A DNA stretch of 64,000 nucleotides from an uncultured Clostridia bacterium (GTDB lineage: Bacteria > Bacillota > Clostridia > Christensenellales > Borkfalkiaceae), in assembly GCA_947087265.1 (NCBI GenBank), contig CAMUBY010000002.1, positions 1-64,000 on the forward strand. The letters are read 5' to 3'. Each line of letters opens with the position of its first letter. The stretch's first letter is position 1. The notes beneath the pieces are model-generated. The model did not search any database and had not been told where the DNA came from. It saw nothing but the letters and a program-made list of their open reading frames with translations. Positions 8,695 through 17,515 of the stretch are shown one piece after another. The translations under genes and the position numbers were made by a program.

Positions 8695-8788
8695 CCGAGA
8701 GGGAGTAGTCTTTGCGTCGCGGCAACATACCCCGCTTCCCGAACAGGGAGCGTGTCGCGGCGGTTCGTTTGAACGACAAGACTTTCGG
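8695..8788 (+). ncRNA. Second yybP-ykoY-type riboswitch, probably translational
   Basis: Contains GGGAGTAG, the internal CGGCAACATACC, and the closing AAGACTTT typical of the class. P1 pairs CCGAGAG (8695-8701) with CTTTCGG (8782-8788), with one G-U pair. No terminator follows. Instead CTTTC (8782-8786) can pair with GAAAG (8801-8805), which covers the AAAGGTG ribosome site of the next gene. Forming P1 with Mn2+ would free that site. The class is well supported; the translational mechanism is my inference. Confidence 0.82.
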
Positions 8789-8816
8789 CAACAATTCATA
8801 GAAAGGTGTTTTGGGT

Positions 8817-9860
8817 ATGGAACTTGCTCTTTGGATTTTTCTTTTAATCGTCGGACTTGCCGTTCTCGTAAAGGGGGCGGACTGGTTTGTGGACGGCAGC
8901 GCAGGCATTGCAAAAAAATGCAAAATTCCGCCGCTTATCGTGGGACTCACCGTCGTGGCGTTCGGCACGAGCGCGCCCGAACTGTGCGTTTCCGTTGCTT
9001 CGGCAATCGGGCATTCTACGGATATTGCAATCGGCAACGTGCTCGGCAGTAATATCGTCAATATTTTATTGATATTGGGGCTTGCCGCGCTCTTTCACAA
9101 TTTGCCCGTCAAGCGCGATTCTCTCATTCTGGATATTCCCGTGCTCCTGCTTGCGAGCGGACTCCTCATCGGGCTCGGTATCTGGGGCAATGCGCTCGAA
9201 TGGTGGGACGGATTGGTGTTCGTCGTCATTATCGTTGCGTATTCGGCGCTCCTCGTCTGGAAAGCCAAACGTTTTCTTAACCGGCAGAAGGAACTCGAAA
9301 AGAGCGTTCCGCAGGGCGCACTCCAAGAGGTTGCAACCGAAGAGAGTCAGCCCGAACAACCGAAGGGAAAGTTTCACGCCTGGTACGCGCGGATGACGGA
9401 AAAGGGCTGGTTTCTGGCGCTCCTCACGGTAGTGGGACTGGGCATGGTCGTGGGCGGCGGCACTCTGCTTGTGGAGAGCGCGAAAAAAATTGCCGCGTTT
9501 TTTGAAATTCCCGAACGCATCGTGGCATTGACCATAGTTGCCATCGGCACGTCGCTGCCAGAACTTGTCACCTCCGTCGTGGCGGCAAGGAAGGGGGAGA
9601 CGGATATCGCCGTCGGCAACGTTATCGGCAGTAATATCTTTAATATTCTCTTGGTGGCAGGCGTGTCTTCGCTGATTTATCCGCTACCGTTCTCGATGGA
9701 CGGCAACCTTGTCGACGCGCTCGTCGCGCTCGCCGCCGTGTTGCTTCTGTATTTCCTTGCCGTTATCGGCAAGAAGAAAGAAATCGGCAAAATCGGGGGC
9801 GGCGTCATGCTTGCCTGCTTTATCGGTTATTACGTCTATCTTTTCGTGAGCATTGCGTAA
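8817..9860 (+). CDS. CaCA-superfamily Ca2+(Mn2+)/Na+ antiporter, YrbG type
   Basis: Integral membrane cation antiporter with about ten helices. The two alpha repeats are clear: VVAFGTSAPEL with GNVLGSNIVNIL in the first half, and IVAIGTSLPEL with GNVIGSNIFNIL in the second. A charged, Glu/Gln-rich cytoplasmic loop lies between them near residues 155-185. ATG 8817 is preferred over the in-frame TTG at 8811 because the AAAGGTG site lies 8 nt upstream of the ATG. Sitting under an Mn2+-type riboswitch, it may export Mn2+ as well as or rather than Ca2+ (inference). Confidence 0.88.
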   Translation: MELALWIFLLIVGLAVLVKGADWFVDGSAGIAKKCKIPPLIVGLTVVAFGTSAPELCVSVASAIGHSTDIAIGNVLGSNIVNILLILGLAALFHNLPVKRDSLILDIPVLLLASGLLIGLGIWGNALEWWDGLVFVVIIVAYSALLVWKAKRFLNRQKELEKSVPQGALQEVATEESQPEQPKGKFHAWYARMTEKGWFLALLTVVGLGMVVGGGTLLVESAKKIAAFFEIPERIVALTIVAIGTSLPELVTSVVAARKGETDIAVGNVIGSNIFNILLVAGVSSLIYPLPFSMDGNLVDALVALAAVLLLYFLAVIGKKKEIGKIGGGVMLACFIGYYVYLFVSIA

Positions 9861-9876
9861 ATGCAAAGGAGAAAGT

Positions 9877-11589
9877 TTGAAACACCTGTTTGCCTGCTTG
9901 AAAACTTACCGCACGGAGGCGGTTCTCGCGCCCCTCTTTAAGTTACTCGAAGCGTGCATGGAACTGCTCGTTCCGTTCGTCGTAAAAGCTGTTGTCGACA
10001 ACGGCATTGCGGAAGGGAACAAATCTTATATTTTATACGGCTGCCTGATTCTGGCGGCGTTCGGCGTCGTGGGACTTGCGTTTGCGCTCACGGCGCAGTA
10101 TTTTGCCGCGCGCGCGGCGGTAGGAACGTCGGCGGAACTTCGCAGCCGTCTTTTTTCCAAATTACAATCTTTCTCCTATTCGCAGATAGACGAAACGGGC
10201 ACCGCCGCCATGATTGCGCGCATGACGAGCGACGTCAATCAGGTACAGACGGGCGTGAACATGACGCTCCGTATTCTGCTCCGTTCTCCCATCGTGGTGT
10301 TCGGCGCAACGGCAATGGCGTTCGTAACCGACGCCAAAACCGCGCTCGTCTTTCTGGCGGCGCTTCCTCTTTTGATTGTCGTCGTTGTGGCGGTCATGGC
10401 GGCAGGCATTCCGCTCTACCGCCGCGTACAGGGCAAGCTCGATAACGTGTATGCCACTACGCGCGACAACTTAACGGGCGCGCGCGTCATTCGCGCGTTC
10501 TGCAAAGAGGACGATGAAATAAAAGAATTTTCCGAGCGCAACGCCCGACTTTGCAAAGAGCAGAAGCATGCAGGCAGAATTGCCGCGCTCATGAATCCGC
10601 TTACGTTTGTCATCGTCAATGCGGCGGTGATTGCGCTCGTGTATTTCGGCGCGCTCCGTATCGACGGCGGCAGCATTTTACAGGGCGACGTCATTGCGCT
10701 GTACAGTTATCTGTCTTTGATTTTGGTGGAACTCGTCAAACTTGCAAGTCTGATTTTTACGATTACGAAAGCCATCTCCTGCGAAAAGCGAATCGGCGCG
10801 GTACTCGATTCCGAAAGCGAGCCGTCCGTCCTTTCCGCCGATACGGAAGGCGGTTCCGAAGAGTATGCCGTTCAGTTCAGCAATGTTTCCTTTACTTATC
10901 CGCACGCAGGCGCGCCCTCTCTGCAAGGTATCGACTTTTCCGTGCGCCGCGGCGAAACGGTGGGCATTTTAGGCGGCACGGGTTCGGGAAAGAGTACGCT
11001 CGTCAACCTCATTCCGCGTTTCTATTCCGCGAGCGGGGGGAGCGTGTTCGTAAACGGAAAAAACGTTTCCACAATTCCGAGCGAAGAACTTAGGCAAACG
11101 GTCGCGGTGGTTCCGCAAAAGGCGGTATTGTTCAAGGGCAGTATCCGCTCCAACCTGCTTTGGGGCAACGGCAACGCGAGTGAGGAACAACTCGAACGCG
11201 CGGTGGAATGCGCACAGGCGGCGGACGTCGTGAAAAGTAAAGGCGGCTTGGACGGCGAAGTCGCGCAGGAGGGCAAGAACCTTTCGGGCGGACAGCGTCA
11301 GCGGCTCACCGTTGCGCGTGCGCTTGTGCAGGATTCGGAAATCCTCATTCTCGACGATTCGTCGTCCGCGCTCGACTATGCAACGGACGCGCGGCTCCGC
11401 GCCGCGCTTAAAAAACTCAATAAAACGCTGTTCGTGGTATCGCAACGCGCCTCGTCCGTTCAGCATGCCGACCGGATTGTCGTGCTCGACGACGGGAAAA
11501 TTGCGGGGCTCGGTACGCACGAATCGCTACTGAAAACCTGCGCGCTCTATCGGGAAATCTGCGCGTCGCAGGAAAGGGAGGACGTATGA
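9877..11589 (+). CDS. ABC exporter half-transporter, degenerate-site subunit
   Basis: One half of a heterodimeric ABC exporter: six-helix membrane domain (residues about 1-310) plus nucleotide-binding domain. Walker A is GGTGSGKST and the signature is LSGGQRQR. The residue after Walker B is Asp instead of the catalytic Glu (ILILDDSSSALD), and the switch His is Gln (VVSQRASS). This is the pattern of the TM287-type subunit that holds the non-hydrolysing site. The start is the TTG at 9877, 6 nt behind AAAGGAG; upstream in-frame codons have no ribosome site. The stop overlaps the next start (ATGA). Confidence 0.88.
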   Translation: MKHLFACLKTYRTEAVLAPLFKLLEACMELLVPFVVKAVVDNGIAEGNKSYILYGCLILAAFGVVGLAFALTAQYFAARAAVGTSAELRSRLFSKLQSFSYSQIDETGTAAMIARMTSDVNQVQTGVNMTLRILLRSPIVVFGATAMAFVTDAKTALVFLAALPLLIVVVVAVMAAGIPLYRRVQGKLDNVYATTRDNLTGARVIRAFCKEDDEIKEFSERNARLCKEQKHAGRIAALMNPLTFVIVNAAVIALVYFGALRIDGGSILQGDVIALYSYLSLILVELVKLASLIFTITKAISCEKRIGAVLDSESEPSVLSADTEGGSEEYAVQFSNVSFTYPHAGAPSLQGIDFSVRRGETVGILGGTGSGKSTLVNLIPRFYSASGGSVFVNGKNVSTIPSEELRQTVAVVPQKAVLFKGSIRSNLLWGNGNASEEQLERAVECAQAADVVKSKGGLDGEVAQEGKNLSGGQRQRLTVARALVQDSEILILDDSSSALDYATDARLRAALKKLNKTLFVVSQRASSVQHADRIVVLDDGKIAGLGTHESLLKTCALYREICASQEREDV

Positions 11590-13331
11590 AACAGCGCAAA
11601 GCCGAGCGCGGAACCATGCTGAAAGTTCTCCGCTATATCAAACCGTATACGCCTCTTATTGTATGTACCGTGTTGCTTTCCCTTGTGAGTGTGGCGGGTC
11701 AACTTGCCGTTCCCTATTTTGTGGGAAAGGCAATCGACTTACTTATCGGAAAAGGGGAAGTCGATTTCGGGAACCTTTACAAACTGTTTTTCGTCATCGG
11801 CGGATGCGTCGCTGCCGCCGCGCTTGCGCAGTATTTCCAATCGCTTCTCAACAACCGCGCGGCGTACCATATCTTAGCGGACGTACGCCGCGATGCGTTC
11901 CGAAAAATCGAACGCCTGCCGTTAAAGTATATCGACAGCCGCGCGTACGGCGAAATTTCCTCCGTCATCATCAGCGACGCGGAACAGTTCGCCGACGGCT
12001 TGCTTCTCGGCTTTACGCAGCTGTTCACGGGGCTGTTCTCCATTCTGGGCGTGCTCGTCATCATGCTCGTCCTGCGCTGGGAAATTGCGCTCGTGGTGTT
12101 CTTCATTACGCCGCTCTCGCTGTTTGCCGCAAAGTTCATCGCTTCGCGCAGTTATTCCATGTTCAAGAAACAGTCGGAAGTACGCGCCGAACAGACGGCG
12201 TTTATCGACGAAATGATTGGCAACTTAAAAACGGTAAAAGCGTTTACGCACGAGGACGAGAACGCGGAAATTTTTGCAGAAAAAAACGAAGAGATGCGCA
12301 AGGCTTCGCTCCGTGCGGTTTTCTTCTCATCTACCACCAACCCCGTTACGCGGTTTATCAATTCGCTTGTGTATGCCGCCGTTCTTTTAACGGGCGCAAT
12401 ATTCGTCATCAACACGGGCGGCGCGTTCAGCGTGGGGAATCTTACTGCCTTCCTCTCATATTCCACGCAGTATACGAAGCCGTTTAACGAAATTTCCGAA
12501 GTGGTAGCGGAGTTCCAGAACGCGCTCGCTTGCGGCGCGCGGCTGTTTGCCATGATTGAGGAAGAGGAAGAACCGAGCGATAAGGACAACGTTTCTCCCG
12601 CAAACATTACGGGGGACGTACGGCTTGAAAACGTTTCTTTCTCCTATACGAAAGAGCGTAAACTTATTGAAAACCTGAACGTCGAAGCAAAAGCGGGTCA
12701 GCGCGTTGCCATTGTCGGGCCTACGGGTTGCGGCAAGACGACGGTCATTAATCTGCTCATGCGTTTTTACGACGTAGACGGCGGAAGCGTTTCGGTGGAC
12801 GGCAACGACATTCGGGAGCTGACGCGCAAATCCCTCCGCGCACATATCGGCATGGTGTTGCAGGAGACCTGGCTGAAAACGGCGACCGTGCGCGAAAACC
12901 TGTGCATGGGTCGCCCCGATTGCACCGAAGAAGAGATGATTGCCGCCGCCAAAGCGGCGCACGCGCATTCCTTTATCGAGCGTCTGCCGCAGGGGTACGA
13001 TACGCCCATCGGCGGCGAGGGGAGTCTGTCGCAGGGGCAGAAACAGCTTCTCTGCATTGCGCGCGTCATGCTGCTCCGTCCGCCCATGCTCATTCTGGAC
13101 GAGGCGACGAGCAATATCGATACGCGCACCGAGCGCATTGTTCAGGAGGCGTTTGCCGAACTTATGCGCGGCAGGACCTGCTTCGTAGTTGCCCACCGTC
13201 TTTCCACCATTCAGAGCGCGGACGTCATATTAGTGATGAACGCAGGCAACATTGTGGAACAGGGCACTCATAAAGAACTTATGGAAAAGGGCGGTTTCTA
13301 CCGCGAGCTTTACGAAGCGCAGTTCGGTTGA
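11586..13331 (+). CDS. ABC exporter half-transporter, catalytic-site subunit
   Basis: Partner of the previous gene. Six-helix membrane domain, then an ATPase domain with Walker A GPTGCGKTT, intact Walker B plus Glu (LILDEATSNID) and switch His (VAHRLSTI). Its signature is LSQGQ instead of LSGGQ. The altered signature faces the degenerate Walker B of the partner, so the pair has one good and one crippled ATP site, as known for BmrCD and TM287/288 type exporters. Substrate is unknown (drugs, lipids or peptides are possible). Length of 581 is normal. Translationally coupled through ATGA. Confidence 0.9.
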   Translation: MKQRKAERGTMLKVLRYIKPYTPLIVCTVLLSLVSVAGQLAVPYFVGKAIDLLIGKGEVDFGNLYKLFFVIGGCVAAAALAQYFQSLLNNRAAYHILADVRRDAFRKIERLPLKYIDSRAYGEISSVIISDAEQFADGLLLGFTQLFTGLFSILGVLVIMLVLRWEIALVVFFITPLSLFAAKFIASRSYSMFKKQSEVRAEQTAFIDEMIGNLKTVKAFTHEDENAEIFAEKNEEMRKASLRAVFFSSTTNPVTRFINSLVYAAVLLTGAIFVINTGGAFSVGNLTAFLSYSTQYTKPFNEISEVVAEFQNALACGARLFAMIEEEEEPSDKDNVSPANITGDVRLENVSFSYTKERKLIENLNVEAKAGQRVAIVGPTGCGKTTVINLLMRFYDVDGGSVSVDGNDIRELTRKSLRAHIGMVLQETWLKTATVRENLCMGRPDCTEEEMIAAAKAAHAHSFIERLPQGYDTPIGGEGSLSQGQKQLLCIARVMLLRPPMLILDEATSNIDTRTERIVQEAFAELMRGRTCFVVAHRLSTIQSADVILVMNAGNIVEQGTHKELMEKGGFYRELYEAQFG

Positions 13332-13375
13332 TAAAATCAGTTTCTTTTTTGCGGAAAATATGGTAGGATAGAGGT

Positions 13376-15094
13376 ATGAAAGCAAAAGTAAAAAGATTCG
13401 GCAATAAAGCGAATTATGGCATTCAGATTATCGCGGTGGGTGCGCTCACGGGGTTGTTTGCGGGCGTTATCGTCACGCTCTACAACGCACTGGCGAAGAT
13501 GTCGGAAGAGTTTTCGCGCGGGTATTACGGTTTTTTCCGTGAGAATCCCGCGTTTATTCCCTTGTTGTTTTTGGCGCTTGCCGCAGGGGCTATCGTCATC
13601 GGCGGGATTCTGAAATTTATTCCCATGATTCGCGGCAGCGGCATTCCCCAAACGGAGGGCGCAACGCGCGGACTCATCCGCTATAAGTGGTGGCAGGTAT
13701 TGCCCTCCATGTTCGCCTGCTCTCTGTTTACGATTTTTATGGGACTTTCGGCAGGCAGCGAGGGACCGAGCATCATGATTGGCGGTGCCAGCGGCTGCGG
13801 CGTGAGCGACGTTTTGAAACGCAACGCTACCGTCCGCCGTTACTCGGTTACGGGCGGCGCGTGCGCAGGGCTTGCCGTCGCGTTCAACGCGCCTCTTACT
13901 GGCATGGCGTTTGCGTTCGAGGAAGCGCATAAACGCTTCACGCCCGAAGTGTTCGTCTGTGCGTTCTCGTCCGTTATCTTTGCCATTCTAACGCGCAATT
14001 TGTTGGGACCGTGCGTGGGGGTAAGCGCAGGCGCTTGCTTTACGACGTTCGCGTTCGCGGAAGCGGCTTACACCGATTATATGTTCTACGTCTACGTGCT
14101 GTTTGCTTCTCTGCTTTGTGCGCTCGTTGCGGTCGGATTCTATTTCCTGCTTTTCCTTGCAAAAAAATTGTTTTCCAAAGTTAAGTTCTGGAAAGGCACA
14201 GGTAAGTTTCTCATTCCTTTTCTCATCGGCGGCGCGTTCGCGCTCATTACCGTGAACGTCATGGGCGGCGGACACGATTTCATCTCTTCGCTCGGCAGTT
14301 TGAACGAAAAGGGCGAAGCAATCGATACGCTCTCCGCGGTCGAGCGCGTATTCTCTTCGCCGATTTGGGCAACGCTTCTCATCGTCGTCGTGCTCAAACT
14401 TATATTAACGGTACTGAACCTGGGCGCTGGCGTGCCTTGCGGAATCTTTATTCCCATGCTTGCCGTCGGCGCGGGGCTGGGCGCGCTTCTTTCCCTGTTG
14501 TGTATCGAAATCGGAATGCCTGCCGCGTATTCGGATATCCTCATTATGATTTGTATGGCGACCTTCTTCACCACGGTTGTCAAAGCGCCCATTACGGGAA
14601 TCGTCATGGTGGTGGAGCTTACCTGGAATTTCACCTTTTTACTGCCTGCGATTTTGGGCGTTGCAATCGGGTATGTGCTCGGCGCGCTGTTCCGTACCGA
14701 ACCGCTCTACGATAAACTGCTCGACGGCATTCTTGCCGAAAAGAAAGAGAACGAAGTCAAGCATTTCGTCACCGCCCGTCTGCGCGTCACGGAGGGCAGT
14801 ACGGCGGCGGGAAGAACGCTGCGCGACGTGCTCTGGCCCGCAGGCGCGCGCATTGCGCTCTTACAGCACGGCGACAGTATGCTCATTCCCGACGGTAATA
14901 CGGATATGCACGTCGGCGATATTCTCACGGCGGTCGGGGAAACCGTTTACGAAACGGAATTTTTAGAACTGCTGGAAGAAACGGTCGGCGAACTTTTGGA
15001 CCATGAAACGGTACACGGCGGAAAGCCGCCACAAACGGATGAGATGCAGCATAATCCGCTTTCCGAAGAACCGCCTGAGGAAACAGAAGATTGA
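13376..15094 (+). CDS. ClC-family chloride channel/antiporter with C-terminal TrkA-C domain
   Basis: Anion channel or Cl-/H+ antiporter. Pore signatures are GSGIP (RGSGIPQTEGA), GSEGPS with the gating glutamate, and GIFIP (VPCGIFIPMLAVG). About ten to twelve hydrophobic segments end near residue 445. Residues about 455-530 form a cytoplasmic TrkA-C (RCK-C) domain, which in other proteins binds small ligands, and an acidic tail follows. This ClC plus TrkA-C arrangement is known in Bacillota. The gene is 44 nt after the ABC pair. AGGAT lies 6 nt before the ATG. Confidence 0.92.
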   Translation: MKAKVKRFGNKANYGIQIIAVGALTGLFAGVIVTLYNALAKMSEEFSRGYYGFFRENPAFIPLLFLALAAGAIVIGGILKFIPMIRGSGIPQTEGATRGLIRYKWWQVLPSMFACSLFTIFMGLSAGSEGPSIMIGGASGCGVSDVLKRNATVRRYSVTGGACAGLAVAFNAPLTGMAFAFEEAHKRFTPEVFVCAFSSVIFAILTRNLLGPCVGVSAGACFTTFAFAEAAYTDYMFYVYVLFASLLCALVAVGFYFLLFLAKKLFSKVKFWKGTGKFLIPFLIGGAFALITVNVMGGGHDFISSLGSLNEKGEAIDTLSAVERVFSSPIWATLLIVVVLKLILTVLNLGAGVPCGIFIPMLAVGAGLGALLSLLCIEIGMPAAYSDILIMICMATFFTTVVKAPITGIVMVVELTWNFTFLLPAILGVAIGYVLGALFRTEPLYDKLLDGILAEKKENEVKHFVTARLRVTEGSTAAGRTLRDVLWPAGARIALLQHGDSMLIPDGNTDMHVGDILTAVGETVYETEFLELLEETVGELLDHETVHGGKPPQTDEMQHNPLSEEPPEETED

Positions 15095-15118
15095 TAGCAT
15101 ATGCGTCATGGGGGGACT

Positions 15119-16390
15119 ATGAAAAAGATAATCGGCACAGTTCTTGTCTTGCTTTGTTTCATCACTCTTTTCAGCGGCTGTCATTTTTTCAAAAGTTGCG
15201 CGATGGACGACAGCAATTCGAGAGAGAAACATATTCCGGAAAAATTCGGCATGCCAGAGGGGCTTTGGTTTTATAAGGGAAATACAAAGGCGCTGAGCAA
15301 CGGTTCTCAGGAAACAGAACTGTTGACTTCTTTGCATATAGACGGCAAAGAAATTCCTCGGGAAGAATTCGAAATCAGCGTGTACACCTATCTTACAAAA
15401 GCAAAATGTATTTTATATATTTTGAAAGCGCAGGAACACATCTATCTTTATCGCTATAATTACGCCGAAAATGAGGGAGAACTTGTGTATGACTTCGGGA
15501 TTAGTCATGCAAAAGAGTTTATCACTCCCGGAGGATTTCAAGAAATTGCCGGCGGAAGGATTTTAGTTCAAGTAAACCTGCACGAAGGAATGGAAACGAC
15601 AGATACAATATTTGTACTGTTGAATGCAGACGGCATGCTTTTGCTCGACGGCTTGGATGATATTGAGGTGGCTTGCGGACACATCTATCGAATGGAAAAG
15701 GCATTCGACCCCGTTGAAGGATATCAGCGTTTCTTGTTTACCTACGAAATTAACGGCGAACTGAAAAGCGTTTATTTAGATTCTCTTTACGAAAACAATT
15801 TTGATAGAACCGAAATTTTATTTGTGGAAGATTTTGCCTTTCTGAATAAAAACGACAACTGGACCGTTATAGAACTTGCAACGGGAGAAATCTATTGGGA
15901 CGAGGAGTTATGGGGTTATCAAGTAGTTAGTTGGATATTCGAAGAAAATAAACTGTATGGTATTTTCAGAAGCCGTCATTCCCGTGAGGCAGCATTCGTT
16001 GAGATAGAAGGAAAAGAAATAAAAATATTGTATAAATTTCAGGAGGTGTACACCAAAACTCAAATAATCATGTTTGACTGGTATGCGTTCAGAAATAAAA
16101 TAAATAATACGGAAGAATATTATTTATGGAACGCGGAAACCGGTGAAATGCAAGAAGTTACCCAAGAAGCATTTAATGAGGCAACCGCCGGGGGAAGTAG
16201 CGATTCGTTGTGGTCGGCAGAAGTAGGGGGCTATCGCTTTACGGTAACGTATGAGCATTGGAGTACCAGAATTTTTGTATGGGGAACAAGCGGTACAATT
16301 TATTTCCTCATGCGCGAAAAGGACGGGGTCGCAGAATGTATGCAATATGCGGATGTGCCGTTTGAATTTGACGACGTGTACATTGCTTAA
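15119..16390 (+). CDS. Predicted lipoprotein of unknown function
   Basis: Start set at the second in-frame ATG, behind GGGGGA, because this gives a clean lipoprotein signal: MKKIIGTVLVLLCF then lipobox LFSGC, with the lipidated Cys at about residue 19. The mature ~400 residues are rich in Tyr, Phe, Trp, Glu and Asn, have no membrane segment, and repeat a strand-like pattern (for example FVLLNADGML and FVEIEGKEIK). This would suit a beta-propeller, but no family signature is visible. The gene looks AT-richer than its neighbours. It lies 24 nt after the ClC gene and ends in its own terminator. Confidence 0.65.
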   Translation: MKKIIGTVLVLLCFITLFSGCHFFKSCAMDDSNSREKHIPEKFGMPEGLWFYKGNTKALSNGSQETELLTSLHIDGKEIPREEFEISVYTYLTKAKCILYILKAQEHIYLYRYNYAENEGELVYDFGISHAKEFITPGGFQEIAGGRILVQVNLHEGMETTDTIFVLLNADGMLLLDGLDDIEVACGHIYRMEKAFDPVEGYQRFLFTYEINGELKSVYLDSLYENNFDRTEILFVEDFAFLNKNDNWTVIELATGEIYWDEELWGYQVVSWIFEENKLYGIFRSRHSREAAFVEIEGKEIKILYKFQEVYTKTQIIMFDWYAFRNKINNTEEYYLWNAETGEMQEVTQEAFNEATAGGSSDSLWSAEVGGYRFTVTYEHWSTRIFVWGTSGTIYFLMREKDGVAECMQYADVPFEFDDVYIA

Positions 16391-16431
16391 TAGATAACTG
16401 TAAAACGGACGGCGGAATCTTCGTTGCAACG

Positions 16432-16462
16432 AAACCGCAGAGAATTCTCTGCGGTTTTTTAT
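16432..16462 (+). terminator. Intrinsic terminator after the lipoprotein gene
   Basis: Stem AAACCGCAGAG / CTCTGCGGTTT with an AATT loop, followed by a T run. Confidence 0.85.
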
Positions 16463-16551
16463 TTTTGAAAAATTGCCTCATTTTTCCACCGCTTATAAAG
16501 TATATCCCTGCGGAAATCGGTCCAAAATACTTGTGAAGGGAGGTAAGGTTC

Positions 16552-17148
16552 ATGGACTTTACAAAGACGCAGACGTTTTATAATCTTGCAAGAGGGTTTG
16601 CAGGAGAATGTCAGGCGGGAATGCGGTACCAACTTACGGCAAAGGCGGCAACTGCGGAAGGGTTACAGGTGTTATCCGATACCATTCGCACGATTGCCAA
16701 GAATGAAACGGTGCACGCAACGATTTTCTTCAATGAGATTTTGAAAAACGCAGGGAGTCAGGAGGACGTTCACATTGACGCCAAATATCCGTTCCATGCA
16801 GGGTCTCTTGCAGACAATCTGAAATTTGCGGCACTCGACGAATTAAGCGAGGCGGAGAATTTATATCCGGAATTCGCCCGCATTGCACGGGAAGAGGGGT
16901 TTGAGCAAATCGCGCGCAAATTCGAACAGGTAGCGATGGTGGAAGGCAATCACCGCATCATCTTCGAGTACCTCTACGAGGCGTTCAAGGACGGCTCTCT
17001 CTACCGCGCCGAACGGCCGATGCTTTGGATATGCGGTGACTGCGGCTATATGCACACTTCAAAAGAAGCGTTCCAGGTATGTCCGCTGTGCGGTGCCAAA
17101 CAGGGGAAAGTGGAACTTCATCTGCCCTTCAAAAAGGAGAATCTATGA
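16552..17148 (+). CDS. rbr: Rubrerythrin
   Basis: Non-haem di-iron peroxidase of anaerobes that reduces hydrogen peroxide with electrons from rubredoxin-type partners. Residues about 10-150 form the ferritin-like helical bundle with Glu/His iron ligands (for example GECQAGMRY and KNETVHATIF). The last 40 residues are a rubredoxin-like iron site of two CxxC pairs (CGDCGYMH and CPLCGAKQG). Length of 198 is standard. A GGGAGG site precedes the ATG. A weak promoter (TTGCCT, 15 nt, TATAAA at 16473-16499) is possible. The stop overlaps the start of a 43-residue ORF. Confidence 0.93.
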   Translation: MDFTKTQTFYNLARGFAGECQAGMRYQLTAKAATAEGLQVLSDTIRTIAKNETVHATIFFNEILKNAGSQEDVHIDAKYPFHAGSLADNLKFAALDELSEAENLYPEFARIAREEGFEQIARKFEQVAMVEGNHRIIFEYLYEAFKDGSLYRAERPMLWICGDCGYMHTSKEAFQVCPLCGAKQGKVELHLPFKKENL

Positions 17149-17276
17149 AAAATTCTAACAATGCTAACAACAAGCAGACGAGCAACACGAAGAACGCAAA
17201 GACTACCAACAATTCCAAGAATTGCGGCAGAGGCGGTAAGTGCTCGGGTAACAACAACACCAAGGATTGCAAATAA
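17145..17276 (+). CDS. Small Asn/Lys/Thr-rich cysteine-containing peptide, 43 residues
   Basis: Overlaps the rubrerythrin stop as ATGA and has a strong AAAAAGGAGA site, so it is very probably translated. The peptide is low-complexity (Asn, Lys, Thr, Ser) and ends with three cysteines at positions 27, 33 and 42 in a Gly-rich context (NCGRGGKCSG and KDCK). No signal peptide. I do not recognise the family. The Cys pattern next to rubrerythrin suggests metal binding or a redox role, but this is inference. Confidence 0.65.
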   Translation: MKNSNNANNKQTSNTKNAKTTNNSKNCGRGGKCSGNNNTKDCK

Positions 17277-17410
17277 TGCAATCCAAACAAAAAAAGCCCT
17301 TAAAAAACGGGGCGGAAATGCTTTGGAAGGACGATACTTTGGGCAGTTATACGGGAATTTGTTCTGATGACAAATACGAAACGCCCGTACAGGATGCAGA
17401 CGACCTTTAA
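17276..17410 (+). CDS. Small acidic-tailed protein, 44 residues
   Basis: An ORF overlapping the previous one as TAATG, with AAGGA 9 nt upstream. The protein runs from a Lys-rich start (MQSKQKKPLKNG) through WKDDTLGSYTGIC to an acidic end (PVQDADDL). It has one Cys and one Trp, and no membrane segment or signal. The stop is directly followed by a good terminator, so rubrerythrin and two small ORFs form one transcript. Family and function unknown. Confidence 0.6.
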   Translation: MQSKQKKPLKNGAEMLWKDDTLGSYTGICSDDKYETPVQDADDL

Positions 17411-17417
17411 TAAGCAG

Positions 17418-17448
17418 GGGAGCGGAAATTTATATTTCCGCTCCTTTT
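17418..17448 (+). terminator. Intrinsic terminator of the rubrerythrin operon
   Basis: Stem GGAGCGGAAAT / ATTTCCGCTCC with a four-base loop, followed by TTTT. Confidence 0.85.
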
Positions 17449-17451
17449 CAG

Positions 17452-17480
17452 TTGTAAAATGACATTTTTCGTGGTATAAT
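17452..17480 (+). promoter_or_regulatory. Sigma-A promoter of the HtrA-like pair
   Basis: TTGTAA, 17 nt, TATAAT, 35 nt before the TTG start and just after the preceding terminator. Confidence 0.7.
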
Positions 17481-17515
17481 AAAAGTGATTTATTTATTAA
17501 GGAGGTTTCAGGGCG

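Noticed and set aside
9853..9876. Upstream TTG start for the first ABC subunit
   Set aside because: It would add eight residues inside the end of the antiporter gene; the later TTG has a properly placed AAAGGAG.
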